In this document: positions 1 to 10,511 of the stretch, piece after piece
Layout: the number at the start of each line of letters is the position of its first letter
How positions within the stretch are numbered: the stretch's first letter is position 1
Source: Alloascoidea africana
Lineage: Eukaryota > Ascomycota > Alloascoideomycetes > Alloascoideales > Alloascoideaceae
Assembly: GCA_030581615.1 (NCBI GenBank)
Contig: JAKTTT010000004.1
Location: 248,001-312,000, forward strand
Direction: 5' to 3'
DNA: 64,000 nucleotides
Position numbers and translations under genes: made by a program
The notes under the pieces: model-generated
What the model was told of the DNA's origin: nothing
The model's input: the letters and a program-made list of their open reading frames with translations, nothing else
Database searches by the model: none

Positions 1-39
1 CTGGAGTTGTTGTAGAGTAGCGATCTCGGTCTCTGCCAT
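1..39 (-). CDS. possible 5' end of an unidentified gene, cut by the window edge
   Basis: On the minus strand an ATG at 39-37 opens a frame of 13 codons (MAETEIATLQQLQ) that is still open at the left edge. The upstream DNA (40-380) would be its promoter and leader. Thirteen codons cannot identify the product. It would be in tandem with the chitin synthase, whose stop is at 381. An open frame this short can arise by chance, so this is a suggestion only. Confidence 0.3.
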   Translation of the reverse strand, partial: MAETEIATLQQLQ

Positions 40-380
40 CGTTGCTGTGTTGTGCGTTGCTGAAAGCTTGTGCCTCGGTCCCCGGGGCCCCTGAAGACGA
101 CGTCAGAATCAGAGTGTCTGTCGATCCATTCGAATCGGCGCCGGGAGAATACATGGGCAAGAGACAAGGGGCAAAGTCGAGTGTAACAGAGGGAAATGGA
201 AAGGGCACAGGCAGGTCCAAAATAGCCACTTAGGCGGAGGGTGTCCAGATGTTTTGTGCTCAAAGTGGTGATAAAAAAAGAAAAATTGAAATTGCCCAGC
301 AAGAAGCAAATGAACATTTTTGATTCCTAAAAACATAAAATTCTTTTAAAAACAAACAAGCAAACAAAAAAAAGGCACAA
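40..380. other. gene-free interval
   Basis: This lies between the possible left-edge gene and the end of the chitin synthase gene. It is A-rich near 270-375, consistent with the 3' end of the chitin synthase transcript on the minus strand. A plus-strand frame at 42-233 resembles no family I know and is treated as chance. Confidence 0.5.
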
Positions 381-3300
381 TTAATTACCTAACATCCTAA
401 ATACCAAATACGTAGTAGATCCAATGAACCGGAACGCTGCCATGAAGGCAACCGTCCATAGAATCACAGTTAAAAAGATTTCTTGTCTTTTCTGGAGATC
501 TGCTGCTCTTTTCACAAGTTCCACCACAACAACTCCAGCCTTATCCGAGGCATAATCCGAGGCTCTTTTCGCCAAATATCGATAACTGTTCATGGGTGAT
601 TCATCATATTGGGAACTTCCTGTTTGTAAAACAAGTGCGATGATGATAAAGTTTGAAAACACCCAGGTTAAAACAACTGTTGATCTTACAAGAGCATAAT
701 AATCCTGTTCACGTTCCGTTTCGCTTTTTTGTTCCACCTCGGGAACCGGATCAGAGAGCAAGATTCGTATCTGATTCGCATATGACTTGTCGATTTCAGC
801 GTCCTGAGTTGGAATATCGACCTCGAGCTTACCGGCCTCGTCCACTTTTGCAACACCGAGATCCAACTTTTGACCAGTATCACCTTTTGTACCCCATGAT
901 ATATCATGAATGTTGCAAAATGCATAAACGTTTAGAACGTTGATGTATGTGGGACTGATCAGCAAATACTGTAAAAAACTGGTAATCATATGCCATGGCT
1001 CGAAATATAGGAATGAACAGATGAAATAGAGCGCGTAGGTGGAGGCCATTGAAACAACAAGATCTCGAAATGTGCTTTCTGTAAGCACAAGTCTAAAAGA
1101 GAAATCATTTTTATGATCCGTTATAATCTTTTGAACAGCCTTGACGGAGAGATAAATCGCTGCAAATATCAAGTAACACATGAGAACAGCGAAAAACAAC
1201 ACTATAATGACGTAGAACCGTTTTGTTCCCTTTGGTTTGTTACCAAACGCAAGCACAAAAGTGCTAACCAAGCATCCAACGTAAAACCATAAAAACACAA
1301 TGCTGAGAACAGTACCGGGGCCAAAATTAACTTCGGGATCTCCTAAACTCGATGTGAGAATGCGAAAGACTAGGAAAAAAGTTCCTATAGAAAACCAAGA
1401 CACGAGAAGGTTGATTGTTTGATACGTGAATTGCACCAACAGGGCCAAAAGCCGTGGCAAAGAATGTGAAGACCTGAATAATTGGAAAAAATGTACTGCT
1501 GAGTAAATAGCTGCGAAAAAGGAGCCATTTAGCCATCTTCTCCTTTGCAAAATGAATTCACTCAGATGGCTCGGAACATCGGTTTCGGCAGATGCGGATT
1601 TGCAATACTTGAGGACCCAATTGCAATCTTTTTTCGCCACCAATTCGAAACAGAGAATACGATCTTCCGCAAGATACATATTTGAGGTGAAGATTCCTGC
1701 ATTCGAGGCGTGTAATGTCTCACCTTTGAAGTATTTTTCAAGTGGTCCTGTACCGTTAACGTCATTCAACAGAGCTCGATATCTATATGCGGAAAAGGCA
1801 CCTGGTAAAACGCTGATAAAACCGAAAACCGATTCCATTGGCTTATCCAGGATATTTGACATTTTGTATTCAAAGTTTTGGGCTGCGACAAGTGGGTTCA
1901 ACAGATAGCTATACTTGGGTCCCAGCATCGCTTTGATTTCTCCACATGCTCCTCCAACGTTTGCATGACGATCGAATTCTTTCCACAGATGGTATATCGA
2001 GTCTGAACCAGGTGCTGTCCCAGCATCCAAAAGCACAATTACTTCAGGTTGTAAAAGCGGGGCAAAGGCTTGGAAACACCATCGATGAGAATTGATTTTT
2101 TTCAAGTTTTTCTCCTTGAGACAGAACAAGAGTTGAACAGGCACGGTTTTTTCAGTCGTTATCTTGACCTTGTCATTTTTAATTGTGGAGATTCCAACCA
2201 TTGTTGTATACTCGTAAATATGCGCACTGACAGGTTTATCATTAACCATGTTTTTCGCAAAACCTTCCTGATAAACACCAAGTGAGGCCAATAAAGCCTG
2301 TGCTCTAGGGTTGATTTTCGTACGCCCATCGCTGACAATGCACACAACTACTTTTTTCCATGCGTCTTTGCCCCAGACTTCAGATCGATCTCTCCCCATA
2401 AGATGTTTGATGTTTTTGAAAACCCCTCGTAGAGTTCTCCCGAGCAAAACGTCGTCCTCGTTGTACATTGTAATCACAATCATAATCTCGGTCTTTCGCG
2501 GTTGCTTGTAGCACAGTTGACGAAGGGTGAAATTCTCATCGGTGAAATCCTTGGGATCCGTGGTTGCAGCAGAGTATCGCATGAAAGTGAACTCACGTTC
2601 GTGTCTTGGCTCTGGATATTTGGATAGCATTTGTTTGGAAACGGGACAATCCAGAACCAAATTACCGTTCATGAGCTTGATTTTCCGTGTCGTTGTTTTA
2701 TTCCTTTTCAAACGTGTCTTGTCTGGTGGTGGAACTTCTGGTTCTTCATCATCATATGGCGGCGCAGCAACGTCTCCAAAGGCTTCTGGACCTGTGGCGC
2801 CTAGAGGAGCTTCACCATCGGAATACTGGTTCATGTAATGCTCGCTATTTTCAAGAGCCTCCTTTTCCGGATCCATTTTCTCGTTCAGTAGCAGAGAGTG
2901 TCGACTACCGGATTCATTATCATGGAGATACGTATTCAAAGAGTATGATTCTCCAGCAATGGGGAAAGGTTCGAAAGTGTCCATGTCCTCAGCGGGAGCG
3001 CCTTCCATAATGTAGCCCATAGTGGAACCCGTGTTGATACGAGGAGGAGGACCATGTTGACCTCCTTGCAGTGGTACCTGGTTCGTAAACTGGTGGTGTG
3101 AATGCCCTGGAAGAACAGGAGGAGCCTGTTGGGGTGGTCTGTCATAGGCATCTAACAGATAGGCATTGTCGTTGGGGTTTACTAGTGGTTCTTGGAAGGC
3201 TGGAGGTTCAAATGAATAATGAGGATTTTGAGTGTGCCCTGCGCCCAGCCCCCCGGTTATACCTGGTGCTGGTGCGGGTGCTCCCATCAGTGGCATTGCA

Positions 3301-3728
3301 GTTTGTCCAGCTGGGCCCATTGGGCTCCCCAAGGGATTGGGATTGGGATTATGAGGAGGAGGAGGAGAAGCAAAGTAAAGGTCGTTGTAGTTTGCAGGAG
3401 CTGGATGTCGCTGCTGTGGAGGAGATACGGGCTGGTCGTATCTGTACTCGTATCTGTGTTGGTTTGCAGGATCTGTTCCCACAGGAGGGGAGTGTCTCTG
3501 GTAGGAACTCAGCGGAGCCGTGACATTTGGTTGTTGAAGACCCAAGGCCTCGTTCAGAGCAGCAGGAGCCTGTGGTAGCTGTGATCTTTCCTGACCAGGT
3601 TCATCTCTTCTTCTTCGTCCATGTCTTTGACGCTGTTGATATCGTTCGACAAGTTCAGAAGGTTGTTCTTCCTCGTACAGATAATCAGGACCTGTATCTG
3701 CTCGAGTATAGTGATGGTTATGCGACAT
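381..3728 (-). CDS. CHS: chitin synthase, class I/II type
   Basis: The 1115-residue protein is a family-2 glycosyltransferase that polymerises UDP-GlcNAc into chitin at the plasma membrane. Residues 1-340 are rich in Pro, Gln and Asn and probably regulatory. The chitin synthase N-terminal domain follows at about 350-510 (NEDDVLLGRTLRGVFKNI, CIVSDGRTKINPRA). Catalytic marks are LLDAGT (about 566-571), EDR (688-690) and QRRRWLNGS (728-736). The rest holds several membrane segments typical of class I-III enzymes. The start is the ATG at 3728-3726 (MSHNHHYTR); the frame stays open upstream without an ATG that fits better. Its activator homologue SKT5 is 2.7 kb away. Which S. cerevisiae CHS it matches best cannot be decided by eye. 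Confidence 0.93.
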   Translation of the reverse strand: MSHNHHYTRADTGPDYLYEEEQPSELVERYQQRQRHGRRRRDEPGQERSQLPQAPAALNEALGLQQPNVTAPLSSYQRHSPPVGTDPANQHRYEYRYDQPVSPPQQRHPAPANYNDLYFASPPPPHNPNPNPLGSPMGPAGQTAMPLMGAPAPAPGITGGLGAGHTQNPHYSFEPPAFQEPLVNPNDNAYLLDAYDRPPQQAPPVLPGHSHHQFTNQVPLQGGQHGPPPRINTGSTMGYIMEGAPAEDMDTFEPFPIAGESYSLNTYLHDNESGSRHSLLLNEKMDPEKEALENSEHYMNQYSDGEAPLGATGPEAFGDVAAPPYDDEEPEVPPPDKTRLKRNKTTTRKIKLMNGNLVLDCPVSKQMLSKYPEPRHEREFTFMRYSAATTDPKDFTDENFTLRQLCYKQPRKTEIMIVITMYNEDDVLLGRTLRGVFKNIKHLMGRDRSEVWGKDAWKKVVVCIVSDGRTKINPRAQALLASLGVYQEGFAKNMVNDKPVSAHIYEYTTMVGISTIKNDKVKITTEKTVPVQLLFCLKEKNLKKINSHRWCFQAFAPLLQPEVIVLLDAGTAPGSDSIYHLWKEFDRHANVGGACGEIKAMLGPKYSYLLNPLVAAQNFEYKMSNILDKPMESVFGFISVLPGAFSAYRYRALLNDVNGTGPLEKYFKGETLHASNAGIFTSNMYLAEDRILCFELVAKKDCNWVLKYCKSASAETDVPSHLSEFILQRRRWLNGSFFAAIYSAVHFFQLFRSSHSLPRLLALLVQFTYQTINLLVSWFSIGTFFLVFRILTSSLGDPEVNFGPGTVLSIVFLWFYVGCLVSTFVLAFGNKPKGTKRFYVIIVLFFAVLMCYLIFAAIYLSVKAVQKIITDHKNDFSFRLVLTESTFRDLVVSMASTYALYFICSFLYFEPWHMITSFLQYLLISPTYINVLNVYAFCNIHDISWGTKGDTGQKLDLGVAKVDEAGKLEVDIPTQDAEIDKSYANQIRILLSDPVPEVEQKSETEREQDYYALVRSTVVLTWVFSNFIIIALVLQTGSSQYDESPMNSYRYLAKRASDYASDKAGVVVVELVKRAADLQKRQEIFLTVILWTVAFMAAFRFIGSTTYLVFRMLGN

Positions 3729-3954
3729 GCTGGTAATAAACCTGTCTGCACAAAACAAACAACAATAATGATAATATAAAATAAGTAGGAAAAGAATGAA
3801 GAAAGAAATGAGGTGGGAGGGCTCTTTTAAAAATACAAAATTAATTATATGTGAGAGGTGTGTAGCAAACCCGTTATATTTCCCGATCGGGAAATTTCTA
3901 AACACGAAGGTGCATGATGCAGCCAGCCAGCCCTTTTTGGGATTAATTGGAGTG

Positions 3955-3967
3955 GGTGTATGGGTGT
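3955..3967 (-). promoter_or_regulatory. Rap1-type binding motif
   Basis: The minus strand reads ACACCCATACACC, a perfect match to the yeast Rap1 consensus ACACCCRYACAYM. It lies 227 bp upstream of the chitin synthase ATG and forms a perfect 13-bp inverted repeat with 3990-4002. That Rap1 binds here is inference from the motif. Confidence 0.6.
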
Positions 3968-3989
3968 GTTAGGTAATGAATTAGATCAT

Positions 3990-4002
3990 ACACCCATACA
4001 CC
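3990..4002 (+). promoter_or_regulatory. Rap1-type binding motif
   Basis: ACACCCATACACC on the plus strand is the mirror partner of the site at 3955-3967, 22 bp away. Confidence 0.6.
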
Positions 4003-4100
4003 CTTGGCATTCAAGAGGTGAAGAAAAGAAAAGAAAATTGGATTTTCGCGGCTAACATATTTTAATGTAGCTCTCGATGGCAGTATGAAGAAAATGAAGT

Positions 4101-4108
4101 TGACGTCA
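4101..4108. promoter_or_regulatory. CRE-type palindrome TGACGTCA
   Basis: This is a perfect ATF/CREB-type octamer, the kind bound by yeast Sko1 or Aca1 bZIP factors. It lies 373 bp upstream of the chitin synthase start and about 890 bp upstream of the transporter. Functional use is inferred. Confidence 0.4.
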
Positions 4109-4910
4109 GTTGCAGAGCATATTGTTAGCGATAGATTTTAAAAAAGATAGATGGGTAGACTGAAAAGTGAAGAGTGGGGTATTTGGAGACACAACCTTGG
4201 AAGTGATAATTTTGTAAACCTGGTGGAACCTAGTAAGAAAGTTCAAAGATACAAAACTAGGAAAAAGTCCGGTGATTTGTGCGTTTTCTTTTTTTTAGAA
4301 TGGAGAGAGTAATCAAGAAGGCTTAAATTAAATTTGAGACCAAAAAAAAAAATGTTGTGGGGTGAATGAATAAAGCCAAGCAAAAACAGAGTTGGTACTA
4401 AGGGTCCTTTTCAGTTGTTCTTGGAGCTCATGTGTTAATGGTATTGATATCTCTATAGATCATTATTATTGTCTTTCTTCCTTCTCTCCGGAGCAGTTAG
4501 TTGGCTGTGTAGTTTTGCATTCGCATGGATCTTTTTTTGTTGTTGTGACAAGTAAAAATCCAGAAGCCGCAGACATTGCTATATACAAGTTTTTCTATTA
4601 AGAAAGAGTTTGTGTCTAATTGATTATTTCTTCAAAGACAATATCAACACCAACAACTATATTATTGATCTTCAAGAGGTGTATAAATCTGTGTTTCAAG
4701 AAAGGGTTATTGTTTTCTTGTTCTTGTTCTTGTTCTTGTAAAGTTAAAGTTAGGAAGTGAAGTGCAACCCAAAAAGTCTATATACCCTAGATTGATCTGT
4801 TCCCTGATCCGATTTGAGCTTGAGGTTGAACTTTTAGCGGGATGTGAAAAAAACAACATGCTAGAGGCAATAATTTGTGGGAACCCCACCCTTGAATGAA
4901 AAAAAAAGCA

Positions 4911-4917
4911 TATAAAG
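4911..4917 (+). promoter_or_regulatory. TATA box of the ATO gene
   Basis: TATAAAG lies 77 bp upstream of the ATG, followed by an A/C-rich leader. A strong TATA fits an inducible carbon-source gene. Confidence 0.55.
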
Positions 4918-4993
4918 GGTGTCATGAATCCCAGCTAAAAGAATTAGACCAAAGCTTTCCATTCATTTTTCTTAAACTTCAAACACACTAATA

Positions 4994-5809
4994 ATGAACG
5001 ACGTATTATTCGCAGATATTGAAAAAGCAGGCACTTTCGCCTCGCCTACTCACTCACGACCGGTGACCAAAATCGAAACCTCGGGGGAAAACAACGAAAT
5101 TGTGCACATTGGTGACATCACGGTGAAGAAGGACGAGTTCGTGCGGGCATTTGGGGGCAGTCTTGTTCCTGGAACCATGCCCACGCCGGTTCACAAGTTT
5201 GCGAACCCAGCACCCTTGGGGCTCTCTGCCTTTGCACTCACGACGTTCGTGCTCTCGCTCTGTAACGCCCAGGCCCGCAGCGTGACGACGCCCAACATTG
5301 TGGTCGGGCTGGCGTTTTTCTACGGCGGCGCGATCCAGCTGTGTGCGGGCATGTGGGAGATGGCTGTTCAGAACACTTTCGGCGGATGTGCTCTGTCCAG
5401 CTACGGCGGGTTCTGGCTGTCCTACGCTGCGATCCAGACGAACGCTTTCGGCATCGTGGAGGCCTACGGAGACAACGTGCACGAGCTGAAGAGCGCGCTG
5501 GGGTTCTATCTGATCGGGTGGTTCATTTTCACGTTTATGATGGTGCTGTGCACGGTCAAGTCCACAGTCGCGTTCTGCTCGCTGTTTGTGTTTCTGGACA
5601 TCACCTTTCTGATGCTGGCGCTGGGCGAGTTTCTGGACAGTGTCAATTGCACCAAGGCCGGGGGCATTCTGGGCGTCATCACGGCCTTCATCGGATGGTA
5701 CAACGCGTACGCTGGAATCGCCACACGGGAGAACTCGTATCTGGTGCCCGGGCCCATGTACATGCCAGGCTCGGTGGCGCCCGAGAAGCTGGCATCCAAG
5801 AAAAACTGA
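4994..5809 (+). CDS. ATO: acetate transporter of the GPR1/FUN34/YaaH (ATO) family
   Basis: The 271-residue membrane protein has the family signature NPAPLGL at residues 71-77, opening the first of six predicted membrane segments. Family motifs GLAFFYGG and FWLSYAAIQ follow, then FLDITFLMLALGEF. Relatives (Yarrowia Gpr1, yeast Ato1/Ady2) move acetate or ammonium across the plasma membrane and are induced on non-fermentable carbon or acetate. Length is normal for the family. The hydrophilic N-terminus (about 1-70) carries Ser/Thr, as in relatives regulated by phosphorylation. The gene is more GC-rich and richer in CTG codons than its neighbours; CTG sits at conserved Leu positions. The exact family member is not assigned. 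Confidence 0.93.
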   Translation: MNDVLFADIEKAGTFASPTHSRPVTKIETSGENNEIVHIGDITVKKDEFVRAFGGSLVPGTMPTPVHKFANPAPLGLSAFALTTFVLSLCNAQARSVTTPNIVVGLAFFYGGAIQLCAGMWEMAVQNTFGGCALSSYGGFWLSYAAIQTNAFGIVEAYGDNVHELKSALGFYLIGWFIFTFMMVLCTVKSTVAFCSLFVFLDITFLMLALGEFLDSVNCTKAGGILGVITAFIGWYNAYAGIATRENSYLVPGPMYMPGSVAPEKLASKKN

Positions 5810-5998
5810 GTAGATAGGGCCGTGGCCCGTGCTATGTATTTCTAATTCCAACTAGTGTCTAATATTCTGTGAACGTGGTGGTAAACCTTAGCGTGTATCG
5901 AGGCGGTTTCAGGCACCCAGCACCCAGCATCCATTTCCCAGTTGCACGGAGCCTGCCTCGCCCGCACCCCTTTTGTCTCAGACCCCTGCCCAGTCCAC

Positions 5999-6028
5999 GA
6001 GCCCGTGAGCCCGTGAGCCCGTGAGCCC
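5999..6028. repeat. 8-bp minisatellite, unit GAGCCCGT
   Basis: There are three perfect units and a fourth ending in CT, head to tail. Confidence 0.8.
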
Positions 6029-6070
6029 CTGGCCCCAGGCCCCGAGCGGTCCCGTCCCGTGCGAGTGCCA

Positions 6071-6110
6071 AACCGTGGAACCGTGGAACCGTGGAACCGT
6101 GAGCCCGTGA
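6071..6110. repeat. 8-bp minisatellite, unit AACCGTGG
   Basis: There are three perfect units, then AACCGTGA and GCCCGTGA. The last two resemble the GAGCCCGT array 40 bp upstream, so the arrays share period and the core CCGTG. Confidence 0.75.
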
Positions 6111-6150
6111 AACCACGGCCGGCCTGCCCAAGCGGGTTGTGGACAGGTCT

Positions 6151-6163
6151 ACACCCGTACACC
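6151..6163 (+). promoter_or_regulatory. Rap1-type binding motif
   Basis: ACACCCGTACACC is a perfect consensus match, 264 bp upstream of the SKT5 ATG. Confidence 0.6.
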
Positions 6164-6427
6164 CGCTCCCGTCTCGTCCTCGTCCTCCCTGCCACGACAC
6201 TTGTTGGCACTGACTCCGAAACAGAGCCCACGGCATGTCCAGAGCAGACTAGATCCACCGCCCCCTAGTAGCATTCCGCCTCCGACTTTTGTTTCCTTCT
6301 TATTTCTATCGTTCTTCTTCTTCTTCTTCTTCTTCCTCCTCGCATCTTTTCTGCAACACGCCCCAGAGCGTACACATAGACACACACCTTTCGTCAGCAA
6401 GTACGAATACACGAAAAGCCTCAAAAC

Positions 6428-8524
6428 ATGAATGCCACTGGTACTTCCTCATCTGGTGGCCAGTATGGCGACTACTCCTACGGTACGCAGCAGCAGAACC
6501 AGCAGGAATACGGCCCCAGCGACTACTACGACTACCAAAACTCGAGGAGTGCTACGCTGGCGAACGATGAAATGGGAGACTCGTTTCAGCCCTCACACCA
6601 ACAACACCCCTACGAGTCCAACCTGGTCGAAGACCTCGCCCCACCACAGAGCTCCTGGGCTCCACCACAGGCTCAGGATTCTCCCAAATCGGCCCCTATT
6701 TCGGGATCCAGCGCGGGATCTGGAGCTGGAGCTGGATCCGGATCCGGAGCTGGATTGGGAGCTCCTCCAGCTCCTCCACCAGTGGGAGCCGGCATGGACC
6801 CACATCAGAGTCGAGTAGACAGCCCCAGCAGGCGTAGCAATTACCTACAACAGGGCCACCGCCAGAATCTCAGCGTTGGATCTCAGATGTACTTGGGAAA
6901 CAACAGCAGTGCCCAATCTTTCACAACACAGGCCAGGGGCAGAAGGAGCTCCAGCCGCGCCATGTCCGTTCGTTCCTTCAGTGCGCGCTCCGTCGACCTC
7001 TCTTCTCTATATAATGGAGAAGACCGGGCCATGTCTCCAGTCTCGGCTGCTGCCTTTGACTTGGGCCAGAACTACCTGACCCAAGTCATGGGTGAAAACA
7101 ACCAAAGTTTGATGCCTCGTATGAAGACAATTGACCTATACAGGAAAAATGCCAAAAAATCAAATGACCCCCAGGTCCAATTTGAATTTGCACAGTACAT
7201 GCTACAAACGGCCTTGATGGCAAAGGCCCAACTACAAGCGGCTCAAAAATTGGGTCCCGATGGCGTCGTCGCTTTGGGAAGGGAGAGTATGTATTTGGGA
7301 GGAGAGCCGGGGGCCCCAGCGACAACCTACTCGAGCAATGCCTCTATCCGTAGTTCTACAGCTGTGCCTTTGCAGCATCCTTCCGAGTCTTTGAACGAGT
7401 TGGACCAGTTGTATCCACCTGGATTCAAACTGAACGGTAATGCAAATGGGAACAGGTCCTCGATGGCCTCAAGCTCCCAACTGGACGTTTCCCAAAAGCA
7501 AGAAAACAGGAAAACCTTGTTTGGGTCCGCATTTACGGAAACTGGCGATGTGAGTGATGAGAAAAAAGTCATTTTGAGTCTGTTGCGTGAGGCAATTCAC
7601 TACCTCCGTAAGTTGTCTGACAAGGGTTATGCGGATGCCCAATATTTGCTTGGTGACGCCTACAGTAGCGGCGTTTTGGGGAAAAAAGACCTCAAGGAAT
7701 CTTTTAGTTTGTTCCATCAGGCCGCAAAACACGGTCATGCCGAATCCTGTTATCGTGTTGCACTTTGTTTTGAAGAAGGATGGGGCACATCGAAAGATCC
7801 ACGACGTTGTATCCAATTTTTGAAAAGAGCTTCTTCTCAAAATCACCCTGCTGCAATGTTCCGACTGGCTCTGTTTATGTATAATGGACACATGGGATTC
7901 AGGAAAACCACTGCTATACAACAGGAAGGAATCAAATGGCTTACAAGAGCTTCCGAAGTTGCAAATAAACTGACTGCAGCGGCTCCTTACCAACTCGCCA
8001 AAGTCCATGAAGAAGGTTACAAGGACATTGTTATTGTAGACAAATCCTATGCCGTCCAACTCTACGTCCAATCTGCAGGACTTGGATTCATCCCCGCCGC
8101 TGCTAAACTGGGTAAATGTTATGAACTTGGACTGCTGAATTGTCCCGAGGATCCTCCTCTATCCGTGCATTACTATACCCTTGCCGCACTGGGCGGCGAC
8201 GCAGAGTCCATGATGGCAATGTGTGCCTGGTACTTGGTCGGCGCCGATCCTATTTTGCCTCAAAACGAGGAAGAAGCATTTGAATGGGCGAAAAGAGCAG
8301 CTTTGAAAGGCTACCCCAAGGCACAATACGCAGTGGGTCATTTTCTAGAAAATGGTATTGGTTGTGAACGAGACATGGCTGAGGCCTCCAAATGGTTTGC
8401 AAAAGCAGTTCAAGGTGGTGATGAACGTGCTATACGGAGACAACAAAAGATTGAAAACGCCCAGCGGACAAAAACAGGTTTGAAAAAGAAGAGTAAGAAG
8501 AGTAGTGGATGTGTTATTGTGTGA
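6428..8524 (+). CDS. SKT5: chitin synthase activator, Sel1-repeat protein with CaaX box
   Basis: The 698-residue protein belongs to the SKT5/CHS4 family, which recruits and activates chitin synthase III at the bud neck. Residues 1-240 are low-complexity (Gln, Ser, Gly, Pro), with an RGRRSSSRAMSVRSFSARS patch. From about 250 to 660 run Sel1 repeats (for example YADAQYLLGDAYSSG, ESCYRVALCFEEGWG, PKAQYAVGHFLENGIG). The C-terminus is a basic stretch ending in Cys-Val-Ile-Val, a CaaX prenylation motif as in yeast Chs4. The start is the first ATG of the frame after a pyrimidine-rich leader. SKT5 and its paralogue SHC1 cannot be told apart by eye. It lies on the same segment as a chitin synthase gene. 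Confidence 0.92.
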   Translation: MNATGTSSSGGQYGDYSYGTQQQNQQEYGPSDYYDYQNSRSATLANDEMGDSFQPSHQQHPYESNLVEDLAPPQSSWAPPQAQDSPKSAPISGSSAGSGAGAGSGSGAGLGAPPAPPPVGAGMDPHQSRVDSPSRRSNYLQQGHRQNLSVGSQMYLGNNSSAQSFTTQARGRRSSSRAMSVRSFSARSVDLSSLYNGEDRAMSPVSAAAFDLGQNYLTQVMGENNQSLMPRMKTIDLYRKNAKKSNDPQVQFEFAQYMLQTALMAKAQLQAAQKLGPDGVVALGRESMYLGGEPGAPATTYSSNASIRSSTAVPLQHPSESLNELDQLYPPGFKLNGNANGNRSSMASSSQLDVSQKQENRKTLFGSAFTETGDVSDEKKVILSLLREAIHYLRKLSDKGYADAQYLLGDAYSSGVLGKKDLKESFSLFHQAAKHGHAESCYRVALCFEEGWGTSKDPRRCIQFLKRASSQNHPAAMFRLALFMYNGHMGFRKTTAIQQEGIKWLTRASEVANKLTAAAPYQLAKVHEEGYKDIVIVDKSYAVQLYVQSAGLGFIPAAAKLGKCYELGLLNCPEDPPLSVHYYTLAALGGDAESMMAMCAWYLVGADPILPQNEEEAFEWAKRAALKGYPKAQYAVGHFLENGIGCERDMAEASKWFAKAVQGGDERAIRRQQKIENAQRTKTGLKKKSKKSSGCVIV

Positions 8525-10422
<1,898 letters not shown>

Positions 10423-10511
10423 GGGGTTCACAATTAAAAACAGTTGGTTTTTTTTTTATCATTTATATTTAAATAACACTCTTCTATAATCCGTACAAAA
10501 TGCTTCTTTAT

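Larger units (their letters stand above)
3729..4993. other. divergent promoter interval between chitin synthase and ATO genes
   Basis: This 1.27-kb non-coding interval serves both divergent genes. It holds an inverted pair of Rap1-type motifs (3955-3967 and 3990-4002), a CRE palindrome (4101-4108) and a TATA box ahead of the transporter (4911-4917). Short frames inside it look like chance. A run of repeated TTCTTG units occurs at about 4715-4740. Confidence 0.7.
5810..6427. other. GC-rich interval upstream of SKT5
   Basis: This interval is strikingly GC-rich from about 5930 to 6250. It contains two 8-bp-period minisatellites, a perfect Rap1-type motif at 6151-6163, then a TTC-repeat pyrimidine tract (about 6309-6332) in the presumed leader of SKT5. 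No gene is seen. Confidence 0.6.

Noticed and set aside
5054-5851. 265-codon minus-strand frame opposite the acetate transporter
   Set aside because: An antisense shadow caused by the GC-rich codon use of the transporter gene.
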